Positions 45,371 through 58,900 of a DNA stretch of 64,000 nucleotides are shown here, in pieces (the first letter of the stretch is position 1; each line of letters begins with the position of its first letter). The stretch is from the NCBI GenBank assembly GCA_914767715.1, contig OU612065.1, forward strand, positions 20,150,001 through 20,214,000, in the 5' to 3' direction. A program made the position numbers and the translations under genes. The notes under the pieces were generated by a model. The model had not been told where the DNA came from and did no database searches. It was given only the letters and a program-made list of their open reading frames with translations. Origin of the DNA: Membranipora membranacea. Its lineage: Eukaryota > Bryozoa > Gymnolaemata > Cheilostomatida > Membraniporidae.

Positions 45371-48300
45371 ATGAAATCACTGTATTTTAAACGCATCATA
45401 TTTATTGCACTCATGGGGATCAATTTATTCAGGTATTTAACATTATCTACCCTTTGTTTTTTCGTTAAGTTAAGAGCTTTTATTGTTGAAGTCCTGTCTC
45501 ATCCCTGCTTGGTGAGCTGATATCTGGGGGGCTGTAACTGAACAAGGAAGCAGGCGGATCGCTTCATCATCTTAAACGGCTCTTGGGGCCAATGATTAGA
45601 ATCTATTCAGGCCTCCCTGAAGGTCCAATCCAGGGGTTTGCACCGATACCCTGTAAAAATGTTGCTTTTATTAGCTTGTTGTTGCAGATTTCTCATTCAT
45701 CAAGGAACTTTTCTGACCAAACTTTTCCTTTTTCTTAACCATTCACAATTCGGTAGGATTCCCAGACAAAACCCACTCATCACCAAAACTTAATTATTAT
45801 TCATGAATAACGGATTATGAAACAGATTCCCTTTGATATTTGCCAAATACAAATTGTTTGGTGATTTACAAGCCATTTAACATATGTAAAATACCGCCAT
45901 AAATCATCAAAATGATATCCTACTTTCCCTGAGGTGAAATAAAGAAGGTATATTTTAAGTAATCCTGATTTGTAAGCCTTGGAAGATGAATTCCAGTTAT
46001 CTGATTGGCAATAAGCTTGTGAATCGTGACGGGTGGCGAGGCTTTGCAACATTTGAAGACTAAGCCAGTTCCTTTTCACACACAAAAGTAAATCTATAAA
46101 CTTTAATCTTGGAAAGTCTGCGGTTTCCAAACTAATTTGAATAAGAATCAATTTACTGAGCGGAGTAGACATTAGCCTATAGACAAGCTTTACAAATCGA
46201 GGCAGCCAAAGGTTACGATACTGTATTCAATGTTTGGTAGTTGTTGAAAGTTATGTGTTGCATATTCTAAACAATCCATCTTTATCATTTTTTTCTCAGC
46301 AGCGGTCTATTAACAGCTGATAACTTCAATACCAACACCAACACCAACTCAATCTGTCAGAAATCTCGCAAAGCCAATCAATCCAGTAGGAACGCCTGTA
46401 AAAAGTCACCACTGCTGCGGACAGAGGTGGAGAAAGGTAAAAACCTGGCTCTGGAAACTTGTCAAGAAAACTTCAGAGACAGAAAATGGAATTGTACGAC
46501 CAGTCATAAATCCTTCAGACGCATAATGAAGACTGGTACGTATTGTATTTCTAACCAAATATGGTATTGGTATCTCATAACACATCACTAGAATTGGTTA
46601 CATGACTTACATGACTTGACTCATGGTTTCTAGCTGAAGTCCTGTGTGTGGTACCCGCACCACTGTATGTTGTATCATCAGTGTTGTTATCAACCAATGT
46701 GCCTGCAGCTAAAGATTGTATCAGATATGAGTTACTGGTTCCACGGAATCTGCCTCACCTACCAACTTCTCAGAAGAGCATGTACATTCTCCTAACTTGA
46801 CTGCTATTGGTTTGCTTTCATAGGCTGATTTCGTAGATATCATGTAGAGAATTTTTCTTGCTTTTTATTTCTCTCGCCCCCCCCCCCTCCTCAACATCAA
46901 ATCAGAGCAGCACTGGAAAGATGCATTATGAGCCAGAAGTATGAGGTTTTTTTTTGGCACAGCGCCACAATAATAGAATTATTAACACCCTGAGAATTTT
47001 CAGTTGTCACTAGAATATAATATTCACTTGGTAACATGACGTCTGAACTGAGGAGTCATAAGAGAAAACCAAGACAACTTTGAATGAAACTGTGCTCCTA
47101 TTGCCCACTTAAAAAAAGTCCAACTTCTCACCAGCGGAAATGTACTTAGATAATAACTGTGGTTTCCTAATATTGTCTAGCCAAAATATATTTCCTCCAC
47201 TCTAAATGGATTCCCTACTTGACTTATCCATTTAAACTGCTATTGGAAATGATCATTTTTGTCATAATTAGGTGTTAGGTGGGTGAGCACTTGCTAAATG
47301 CAACAGCTTTGATGTGTGTTAACATGATTCAGATTAATTAAAATTCATAAGTCTGTCAGAGAGAATGTAAAACCATCACACTTATTGTCAGAATGTCAAT
47401 GAAGAAATTCTTTGGAATTTCTCTTTGCCTGTAAAAGGAAAAGATTATCTGGTGAGTGGTGACCAATAGATTTATCTCCATGTCTAAGGGAACCTAAATT
47501 CTGTTCAGACAGGATTTTTATTGTTTGCTCAGATCAGGCATTGTTTCTAACAAAAACATACTGTTTTGTTGGATTAAAACATAATCGCCTTTTCACAGTA
47601 AATTTGAATACTAACAGTTGATCTGTTGGTGAATTGCTAAACCAGGATCAAAATTTGATTTATACTGGTCATCATCATATATATTTAAGCTATCATCATC
47701 AGTCCTTGATGAATACATGAAGCAGTAGATATGATTTTTTATTAAATTTTAAATCGGTACTGTTTATTTTTTAAACATTGTAGATGATGCTATTGTGGTT
47801 TTAGAATGCCTGTCAATTATTGCCTCCATTTAGAACATGACAAGCCAGTCGCTCTAACTAAGTGAAACAATCAACAAATTATGCCGATTTACCAAAATCA
47901 TTATTCAAAATCGTGTTGAGCTAGCGGTCTTCAAAGAGTTTTCCAAACACCATGGTTGCACCATGTCAGAGTTAGGTCTCTTTTAGCTTGATTGATGTCT
48001 ATCAATGTAATCCAAAAGTCATATTGTGAGCTAGAGATGCAAAACGACTGTCAAATGCTCAAACGGTTCTCTTTGCACATTCAATGACAATCTTCAGATT
48101 AAAATCATAGCTTAAATGGGATTTTGGTATTTGAGGCTGATCATGTTATTAATTTGCTTTATAAAATTACTGTAATAATGAGCTTATCTATTGTTGGTTT
48201 AAACTCAACCAGTTGATATTTACCGTCGACTGATACCAAAAGATCTGTTGCTATTTCTGCAATGCTTTGATGTATATTCAGCACTTCATACCTATTTGTA

Positions 48301-51197
48301 TTCTACGCAGATAAAACGCAAATAAAACGTCCCCATTTTTGAGATTTGAAATTTTTGAAATGTGTTATCAAACTAATAAATGGGATTTTCTCTTCTAAAT
48401 TGGTAGCATTCTTTTTGTAATCATCAATCAAAAGTGTCAGTCTGTCCAGTTCATTTATAAGGGTTTATTGAATTTAATTATAGAACATTTTGTAGATCGT
48501 CCATGTCTATTTTATTGGTACATTACATCTCCACATTTCTGTTCACAAACACATTTCCCAGGGGCACTAAGTCTATACAATAGACATATATTATATACGT
48601 TTATGGGAAAAACCAATAAAATTTCTGGGTGTCGGTGAATATATCACTTAAAACACCTGGAGACATTGATGTGTTTCTGTTATTTATTATATGACCAGAT
48701 CACAAAAAATTCTCGTTTTATCTTATTGCATATTCTCTAATTTGATTTGATATTATTAGTGAAAATAGTTTTGGTGGTTGCAATTTTGTTATATGACCAG
48801 TTTTGGAAGTGGCTGGCTGAAAGTTCAGCCCGTGTTAATTCATTTCCATAGCCTGAAAACAGACCAATTTCCTTAAATCCAAAATTATAGTTTACAAGCT
48901 TCGAAATTAGATGAGTTTTAGGGTATGCATAGCTGTGAATTTTTCCAAGAACATAGAAACATGTGTGATGGTAACAAATTCGAAGCCTGCTAGTTAGTCA
49001 AATCAACTCAATCATAGCATCGTTTTTTCAATTGTAACACATGTGGCCTCACGATGTTTTCATATCACAGTATTGTTTGTATTTCAGACACAAGAGAAGC
49101 AGCGTATCTGAACGCAATCACGGCAGCAGGTATCCTATACTCAGTCACCTCTGCCTGTTCCTCTGGTGTGCTCTGGCAGTGTCACTGTGATAGGACAGAA
49201 CGTGATGTAGACGACGATCAGATGTGGCAGTGGGGCGGCTGTAGCGACGATATAGAATACGGATATAAAAAATCTCAACGCTTTACTAAAAACAAACACA
49301 TAAGCTCAGATATAAAAGAATTAGTGCGGAACCACAACAATGAAGCTGGCAGATTGGTGAGTTTACTTTTCCTTCTTTCGACTTCCAGTAAATTTGTTAT
49401 GAGTTATTGATGAAAATTGGGTTATCTGTTTTATAATCTGTTGTAATTGTGATATATTGAGCTTTTGAGAAAGTACAGGTCATTAACTTCGGAATTAACT
49501 TTGAATTCGGATAAACTTAAGAAAGGCGTGAAAACTTTTTCTTCCGTTCTGCGGCCGCACTAGCCCTAACAATTAATGTTTTCCCCGCCGGAGAAATGTT
49601 TTCATTTAGATATTTTTGGGTGTTACCTTCAAAAGAGCGTTCTGTCAATTAATGCAAAGGTTAAATTGGGGGTATCAGTGTTTTTTTGAGAGGGCGCGAC
49701 TGATCAAACCAGTATTAGGGACAGAAGCGATTGATTTGTGGTCGACAGTCAACGAGATGTTTTGAAGCCAGCGGAATTCAGAACATATTTTCTCAATGAT
49801 CAACGGCGCATTGTCTTTGTGAAATACAACCCTCATGGTTGAATTTCCGCTCCAAGTAGTTTTGTGGCCTATATATTCATGAATTAGATACTCAAAGAGT
49901 AACTTTAATTAATTTGAATAATATCTGTAGTTTTCTCAAGCTAATTTCCATAAATAGTCTAGTCTTCTTCCAAAACCTCCCTTTATCCATCTTTTAGGCT
50001 CTTGATACAATAAATCTTTGCTCACAATTCAATCATTTTATTTTGTTCATACATAGTTTTCTCAAAAACAATTGGTAAAAATAAATCCATAATTATTTCA
50101 ATTTATTGTGAACGCCAAATTGTAGTCATTTACGCTTATATAAGTCACAAAAATAGTTACCGATGAGTCAGACATCCAAAATTGTCTAGGTTAAATATAT
50201 TGAATGGGCTGTGCTTACATAGGAGCCTGTTACCGGTCCAGGTTGTTATTTGACACAGCACAAAGTGAAGTTGTCTTCCATCCAAAACAATTGACTTTAG
50301 GCTGTCGATGATGCCATGAGTGTTGTGGTGTTAAATGATCGCTTTCCTTTTGATGACAAGTGAAAGCTGTCATTATTTTGCTGGCCACTTATTCAGCATA
50401 CTTCAGAATGATTAGGCCTGGTTAATCAAATTCATCATGGTGTACCAGTTTTAATCCTTAAATTCAAGTGTAAACTTACTGTAAAGCTCTAGAAAAATCC
50501 CAAATCGTTGAAATTGGAATCAGCGTGAGCATAATAATACCAATCATGATGCAAAATAATTGAGAAACCATTCAAGTCATCTTGGTGAGACACCATGCAA
50601 CAAACAAACAGTATTTGTCACTTACATGAGACCAAAACCTCACAAGAAACTCCCGACAGATAACGACCGATTGTCTGAAACCTTTAAATAAGTCCAGCAT
50701 GATCTGTTTAATGACTAAGTCTTCCATTTCTTTAGGCAATCACGCAAAACATGAAGAAGGTCTGCAAGTGCCATGGATTGTCTGGTTCGTGTGCCCTACA
50801 GACTTGTTGGAGGAATATGCCCATGTTTCCTCTGGTGGGACAGGTGCTCAAGGATAAATATGACGGTGCTCCGAAAGTAACCGGAGATAACGAAGGCAAA
50901 AATCTTATACCTGAAGGGGAGACAATAAAACCTCCTGAAAACACAGATCTAGTATATACAGATGACTCTCCAGACTTCTGTTTGAGTCATAAAAGGTTCG
51001 GTACCAGTGGGACGGTGGGCCGGGTCTGTAACCAAACATCCTACGGCCCAGACGGCTGCGATATTATGTGCTGCAACCGCGGCTTTGAAACTAAAACATT
51101 CACCGTACGCAAAAAATGTAACTGTAAATTTGTGTGGTGTTGTCAAGTGATTTGCGAAATGTGTGTAGAGGATGTTACAGTGTCTTTGTGTAAATGA
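45371..51197 (+). CDS. wnt6: Wnt6 secreted signalling ligand
   Basis: Four exons, 45371-45432, 46300-46535, 49088-49356 and 50736-51197, close to 342 residues. Exon 1 codes the signal peptide (MKSLYFKRIIFIALMGINLF). Diagnostic blocks: 'CQENFRDRKWNCTT', 'MWQWGGCSDDIEYG', 'RNHNNEAGRL', 'CKCHGLSGSCALQTCW' with the acylated serine near Ser207, 'YDGAPKV', 'GDNEGKNLIP', 'IKPPENTDLVY', 'SPDFC' and the terminal 'VSLCK'. The GLSGSCAL motif, the N-D/E-G-K-x-L-I-P block and the SLC ending are Wnt6 traits. Exon 2's acceptor is a tandem CAGCAG, so a one-serine alternative is possible. Introns 2 (2.5 kb) and 3 (1.4 kb) show no other gene. It is a lipid-modified ligand for Frizzled receptors. It converges on Wnt1. 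Confidence 0.93.
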
Positions 51198-52939
51198 AGT
51201 AGGTGGGCTCGCTAGTTGCTGTTATCCTCCAGACTTATTTTTTCGGTAGCATTGTTAAGTTGTTGTATTGTTACACAAAAGTTTATTTATTCATCATTTG
51301 TTTTGTAACCAGTCAGGCTGACAGTATTATGTGACAATTATTCTGCTTTTGCTGACTGTAAGCTAGCTCATAGCAGCATCATATTTTATGTTAACAATCC
51401 CCTCCTCACCCGCCCACCCCAAAGTGCCTGCAGGCTGACACTTAACTCGTTTTGGCTGGTCAATCAAAAAACATAAAAGCTCAGCCAGCGGATTTGTACT
51501 TGACTGGCAAGTTGTCGGTACTAAAAAATCGAGCTACTATATTAGGTGATAGATAATCAGCTACTTTATAAGTAATGCTATTGCTATGTGATGATTTATG
51601 TTCATGGTTACTTGTGCCAACCAATTTAGAGGGCACATCTTTATCTCAAACTAATTTATGTAAAACAACTTGAATTTTTGGTATCGGCTTGTCAATTTTT
51701 CATTCCATGAATATACATTCCTTTCCTCAGAACAATACCGTTTGTTGAAAACACTCTTCAAGCCGCTGCTTCTTAAATATCCTTTGTCAGTAATCAGTGG
51801 ATGAAGATTCCATATATTTTCACTATGCCTCATTTTTATGTATTTTCCATCAATATGATAAATAAATAGAATTGATTAGAAAATTAACAACTAAGAAACA
51901 AGTTAACAGTTATGCTGTAGAAAATGAACGATAATGACACTACACTATTGAGCTGTATAAAATAGTATAATAATGATTCTCCACCTTGAATTCAAAAAGG
52001 TGAAGAACTTTAAAATTATGCATGGAATGATTTTGGCCACACCAAAGTGACAGCTGAACATGAAAGATTGACAAGTGGTTGTTGGCCATGCCGGACCAAT
52101 GATTATTAATTACAGCTGAAAAAAAGGAGCAGGCAATTACTAAAATCTGAGAAAATTCTTTAAAACTGGACAGCCTATTGACTAAGCGGCTGTGGAAATG
52201 CTGTAAAATATATGAGTTATATGCCAGTGATGCATGGAACTCAACACAAAGCAGTCCTTATCTAGGAATGTTTGGGTGAGGGAAGAAGAAGTAATAAAAT
52301 AATTTTTGGATATACTGTGAAATGTAGCTCGTGACTAGGAAAGGAATGTAGTAAGTGTTAAAAAGCAGTGATACATTTCTTCTACTTGATTCTGTTATAA
52401 CAGCCAAAAAAGACGAAAAGAGTATATGGGCTATGCAAAAATAAATTAGTTTTTCTTTTTATATACAAAAGTACACACATAATCATCATTGACGCACTCA
52501 AAGGTTGTATCCGGGCAAAAAAACTCAACCCTCCCTGTGATCTCTATACCGCAAAACGACACAACGCCCTGACAAGCCACACTTCTGAGAGTTATGTAGG
52601 TGTTCAGCGGGTGTTAAATGTTCTAGACTTGAGTATTCACTGTATAACTCATATCCATTTCTGAGTAATATCCAACTGTCTAGTCACAACCTTCATAGCG
52701 TGGTGGCTAGCCGCTAGACTATCTGACAAGCTCTAGCAGGTTCCCTTCATGGTGTGGTGGCTAGCCTCTAGACTGTCACTATCTGACAAGCTCTAGCAGG
52801 TTCCCTTCATAGTGTGGTGGCTAGCCGCTAGACTATCTGACAAGCTCTAGCAGGTTCACCGGTTGTTTGCATTTGAGATTATAATAAATGTGTGGATGGA
52901 TTGTAGATTGACTTGATTTAGCGCCTCAGGAGGTGACAA
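51198..52939. other. Convergent 3' intergenic region of Wnt6 and Wnt1
   Basis: 1.7 kb between the two stop codons. AATAAA-type words around 51856-51865 could end Wnt6. A 54-60-bp tandem repeat lies close to the Wnt1 stop. No gene recognised. Confidence 0.55.
52691..52856. repeat. Three-copy 54-60-bp tandem repeat
   Basis: Three units start CTTCAT at 52691, 52745 and 52805, each running through GTGTGGTGGCTAGCC, CTATCTGACAAGC and TCTAGCAGG. The second unit carries a 6-bp insertion (TGTCAC). The array lies 84-249 bp past the Wnt1 stop codon, probably inside the Wnt1 3' UTR. Confidence 0.9.
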
Positions 52940-55900
52940 TCAGTTACAGATATGCCGAGTTCGCTGCTCGGTGCATACCTCACAATGTACCTCACAGCAC
53001 CACTCAAACGTACAGTGACATCTCTTTTTCGCTGTGTAGGTCTCAGTCCTATAACCCTTCCCACAACACATCAACTGGCAACCATCTATCAACATCGACG
53101 TAGCATTGCATTCTCTTCCACTGGTACCTGCAAAAGGATATTTTTGGTTAGGTAGAAGGAATAGATCTGTGGCCTGTCTATTGAGTTTGAGTGTTTTTTA
53201 ACCCCAAAGCCATGGGAAATATCAGGCGTTCAAAGGTGTGAGGAAGATAGATCAAGCATGATCAAATTTGCCTCCATTTAGGGTTTGAGCCACCGGTGGC
53301 TAACAAGTATATGATTTTTTATCTTCCAACTACAACAAGATCCAGTGACATACTACAACTCACTGGGAATCTTTAAGATAATAAATCAATTGGGCAACAG
53401 GATTATAAACCATTAAAGAAAGCCGCCTGAGCTGAGAATGACATGACATAATAGTTACACCACTAAATATCCATATCAGTGAACCAAGAGGCCATACTAA
53501 TCCAGTACAATAAAACAATCTCTGATACCGGTGAGATTTAGTCATCTCCATTTTTTGTGCATACATTGTGATCAAGCAGAATTCATTGAGCTAGGATATC
53601 CAAGACAGGGGAACTGACAACCGACGATGTTGAAATTTGTAACCGAGATGTCGCTGAATAGAAACAAATCCTCCCCCTGAGAAATTTGTTGACTCTCAAG
53701 GCATTTTGCGCTTACTCACTAATTTTTTTCAGAATGAGCTGGCGAAAGCGTTTGGCTGAAGGAGGTAAAAAGGGAAATATGTTTTTTGATTCAGCAAGAA
53801 AATTGATATGGGCTGCAAGCTTACCTTCAAAGTTGTATTTTGCCAGGGTGTCTGAGTCACAGAAATCTGGCGAGTCCTCAAAGTATACCATGTCCTTTTT
53901 AGTTGGTGCCATGTGGTTTGATTCTATTGTTACAAAATTGTACTTATTCCGGTGTATCCGTTTAGCTTTATTACCTGCATAAAATAGAGCCAGATCATTG
54001 AATCAGATGCACAAAGCAGACGATATTAATGTTGACAATATGAGGTGAGAAAGCACAACTCCCAAATCCAAAAAAAACACAGCGGGTTACATGGTGAGAC
54101 AACTTCAAGTTAGTGAACACAGTAATCAGAGTTTCAATGATGCAGTGCCAGGGGATATTTGTGGCCGTGTGATTAGGAGCCAATTGACTTCTCCATTAAA
54201 TAGTCTAAACAGCTGCATACACCATGGAAAGTGATATGATGTTGGGGACTGCCAAAATAGAAGAATTTCTGGAGATTTCCTCCATGAATCTAAGGATAGG
54301 AGGGGAAGCACTGCACAAACCTGATTCTTCAAATTCCATATCGTTGATACTGTTAGTCGATATTCTGTCATTGGAAGACCTGCTTGGTCTATTATTGCCC
54401 GATGAAGACGATGACATCCTATTGCCGCTGGAACCCCAGTCATTTCCTGAAGCCAAAGAATTAATAAAAATCAGCCACACAAGCAAGCCTCATATTAAAC
54501 CGCCAGCAGCATTCACCTTCTTGGTATTATTAATTAGGATTTAAAGGGAGCAAAACTTCACAACCAAGAAGTATGTTAAAATTCTGTTAACAAGTTATAA
54601 TAATCAACCCAAATTATTTAACAAAAAAGTGTTTCCTTAAAGCTGTACATGATCGACTTTTGCAAGTGACTGTTTGGACCAAAATAGTAAATCAAGTAAG
54701 CAAGACAAAAGTTGAGCAATTTCAAATGTTTAGGACATACAATGGATGCGAAAACATAAATATTGTGAATGTTTGAACAATTTTGTTATAAAGGTGTAAT
54801 AAATCTGATTTTGGCCAGGCGGCACACTTTTTCATTTTCTTTGATGTTTTTGAATTTAGTTTTTATTGTTCTTTACAAGCTATTGTCAAAAAATATTCGC
54901 AATGAACTCAATAGAGCTAGGGGAAACAAAAGTGAAGTCTAGAGTGATAGAATGCCGAGTAAACGCTCAGTTGATAGGCAGTCGGAGTTGTTTGAGATCA
55001 AACGCACGGAAACCATATGGGCGTTAATAATAAAACACATCTAACCGACGCAGTGTTTAAAAAAATGCTCGTTTAGTTTTATAACTTTTTTATATTACTT
55101 AATAAACTGTACTAAATTTCGGCCATAATAATGGTATTATAGTTAGTTAGTTAGGTCAATAAAACAATTGATATGCTTAACTCGCACATTTTTCGGCCAG
55201 TTCATAGCAAAGTTTGTGAGTAGTAAAATAAGCTCCCGGAAGTAGTAGCCCATATTCTAACTGATCACCGATATGTTGTATGACTTACCTGCATATACTT
55301 TGCTGGCTCCGTCAAATCTCTCCTTGAGTAACGTGCCGACTTCTCTAAAGGTCGGCAGCTTCATCCAGCAGGTCTTCATCTGACAGCTGCCTGACATACC
55401 GTGACATTTACATTCCTGCTTAGAACCGCTCACCACATGCTGCAAACACAATAATGATTAGTTGAAAATAAGACCATATCAGACCAAGACCTTGTTGCAT
55501 GTGATGGGGGGGGGGGGGCGCCCAACTTATACCGATTTAACCAAGTTGATGTTGGAGCCTACCTAGTCTATTTTTTGTTTGAGCCTAGTCCAGTTTCCTG
55601 GACTGGGCTGTGATGGCAATCATGGCAATGTAGGTATACCCGAGTATGGTTGCGATAGTCTAAATTATGCATGAATACACCTCTTCCTAGCTCTCACTAA
55701 TGTTGGTATACAAAAAGAGATTATACTGGCAAATTGCCTTGCAAGGTATTGCATCTACTTCAGAAAAAAATTACTTTTGGGCTTCAGAGATGTTACTTAG
55801 GGGTACCACGGAGACACATGTCAATGTTTAACTTTCTGCCATGTTGAGCAAGCGAGGCAGGAAGTTAATTTATTGTTAACTTTGGTGACATTTTTATATT

Positions 55901-58900
55901 CTTGGTAGAGCACGTATATGTTGTTTACAAGATTAATTGCTCGTGCTGTGCGTCAATTGAGTTGATGACAAGACACTTTTAAAAAACTGTTAGTTTTATT
56001 ATTCCGGATGTATTTTTATATATTTAAATTTTGGTTGTATGCACACTGTAGATAATTCAACCCAAATTCCAAAGCCCGGCATACCACTTGAGATTTTTTA
56101 TAATTTATTCATCATTACCAGGCAATTAGCTCATATTACATCAATAATCCACTTAGGGAGCTGTAAAATGGTTGATTTAACTTTCCATTGGCTGGAACGC
56201 AGCTTATGATTCGTTGATTACATAAATTCATTTATATAAATATAGCTGGTGGTCGGTTTCGGTACATGCCAGACATGGTTGGATCATGACAAATTTGTTA
56301 ATCCAGAGCTTGTCTAATCAGTCCACCCGGCCAGGTAACCATAATTATGACTTATTCTTTTCCGCATCAGAAATTATGGCGACTTGGTTTTGGCCACACA
56401 AACTCCTACATAACATTCAGAACTTTCAATTTTGTGCTTTTGTTGCAGAAAACAAAAAATGTTAAACCATAGCCATAGAAGATTACCTTCATGTGTATTA
56501 TCACTTATATCGGTTTGAAAGTAATTGATGAAACATCATAAGTCACCATAAAAAATGTAAAAAAATTGACCATGTAGCATCTTGATTTAATTTTACCTAA
56601 GCCAAGGACAGGGCGACATAACCAGATTAACTTTAGAGATTACTGACAATGTAATGGAGACAATTGCTTGTAGGAGGTAGTAATGTCACTTAAACTCAAC
56701 GACAATGACAAGCCACTCAAAAAACAGCCATGATAAAAGTGTTTGTCATGATTATAAAGATCTGACTGAAACGAACCGTCTCAGCCATAGAGCTTACCCA
56801 TGAGCACCAAAAACCTGTACCAAGAAGGCGCAACCCCTGAACAAACCAGAAAGGACTAAGATCAAAAGGATTGTCATAGCAACAAATCACCCTGGGTTCA
56901 CACAACATGAAAACTGGCGAAATTCCGCTGCATACTAAAATACTCGGCAATGAAACCACAGCATTTTACCGATCAAGCAGGAAACCCTTTAGCTTTAATT
57001 TGTCAATGAGTTATTCACCATCAATGAGAGAATTCCATGATCGGTTTCAAAGCTTTTTTCCGTCAATCTAGTCCTTTCATCTGGGCTGATTCAAACATTT
57101 CATTAGGTGACTATTAATAATATTTTAACGACTTCAATAATTATTTTGTCACCTCAGACTCGGCTGTGAGCAATGTGAGGTCTGGGTCCAGCGGATGTGA
57201 AGGATGACAAGACTGGATCAAGTTTGAAGGAAACGGACACCATAACAGTTTGGGGAGATGAATATGCTATCAAATGTGAAACATGCTGTAACAGGCTATA
57301 CAATTTTCAATAATCAGAACTGATGATCACCTTAACTAGTAAGAGAGCAAAAAACCTGAAGTGATGCTCTCAGAAAAAAAACACAGCGTAAAATCTGTGT
57401 CTCACATTACAAAGTTATCAAAGTGAATTTTCTAAAACTGATTAAAAAGTGAACAAAAGCAAGGTGTGATCAGCCTATCCATAGTAACATGATGATGCTT
57501 CAGTGGCGGATTCGATCCCGGTAGTTCAAGGGGAAACCATATAATAAATTTCGTACACATCGGCAATGCACCTCAAGATCATTCTGCAACCTTGATCCCT
57601 GTTGGTTGATCAATTTATAGTGGACATTTTATCAATAAAGGGCAACGATCTCAGCCGCTGAGATGCTGTAGCCCTTCACCCCCTTTGTTCTCCTTGATCC
57701 ACCTGTAGATGATACACCTGTGGAGTATGTGTGGGATACTTCAATCACACTTGATGACACAGAGATACGAGTCGATGATACTATAGATAGAACAAAACTC
57801 TCAGCAAATCAACTGCTCCCAACCCTACAGTCACAGTAAGAGAAATTCTCTCCCTCCATGGCATGTTTCGCTTACATTGCACTTCCATCCCCTGTGATAT
57901 CCTAAATATTTTGTATCAAGTACCTTGCAGCCTTAGAATTTGGTACCATATCCGATAGGATATCAAATTTGAGCAGGTAGGTAAATTTTGTCTTTGCGGC
58001 TGAAATCAGAATTAGCTTAATTATAATGATCAATTCAATTGCGAGAAAGCCTTACTTTAGGTACATAGCAGTTGTATGCTCATTTCTACGATTAACCCGG
58101 TCATTGCGATAGTTGGCAATTTACCAAGGGTAAATTGGTTTAACTAAGTAAAGACCACTAACTAAGAGTCGAGTACCCAAAAATTAAAATTTTGAGGATC
58201 ACCTGTAGCAGAAAGCACATTAAAAAACATAAACTTAATTTCAAGTGGAATCAAAAACATTAATCTTTTAAAGAGTGGTTTTTATCACATCAAATTCAAG
58301 ATGTTGACACATTACAGCCAAAATGAAGTTAAGAAAATGGCCTGGCCAAAAACTTGAACTTACTCTAATATTAACAGCTAACGATAATGGACTTCGTATT
58401 TAGATACGACCAGTAATTTCTGAAGTACAGCATAAGGTTGTTGGAACAGCAAGTGGGCGCTCTCGGACATTGGACTGACCAGATAATTTACAGCGAAAAT
58501 CACCAATTTCTGAATAGAGAGAAACCCACGTAGCAAAAACCTAATAACCGAACATGGGATATAAGATCATGATCTCATTTTTGATATCTTATGCCAATAT
58601 TTAATTTAAAAAAACTCATGGTTTAGAATTGGCAACAGTAAGATGGGAAAGTCCAAAGTAGGATATATCATTTATTACACAAGAATATACCCTGGGCCAT
58701 ATACCTGGGCAAACTTTTAACTATCACCAAGTGCAACATTGGCTGAGAATTGCGGATGAGGTTTGGATATATTTAGATCCTACCAATATAAATGGCTATC
58801 AATAAGGAGATTCTGCAATCAGTTGTCTCTAGAAAGAGACATAATTGCCAACTTGACAGCTGTGTTTAGCTGTTTACAGGGGAAAAACTCTCAAAATAAC

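Noticed and set aside
45371-51197. Alternative assignment of Wnt6 to Wnt4 or Wnt11
   Set aside because: The GLSGSCAL, N-E-G-K-x-L-I-P and terminal SLC features fit Wnt6, and linkage with Wnt1 agrees.
54224-54544. 106-codon plus-strand frame rich in Leu and Asp
   Set aside because: It is the antisense of the Ser-rich Wnt1 exon and has no independent support.
57490-57550. Possible tRNA (ATTCGATCCC word)
   Set aside because: A B-box-like word is present but no A-box or stem pairing at the correct spacing.
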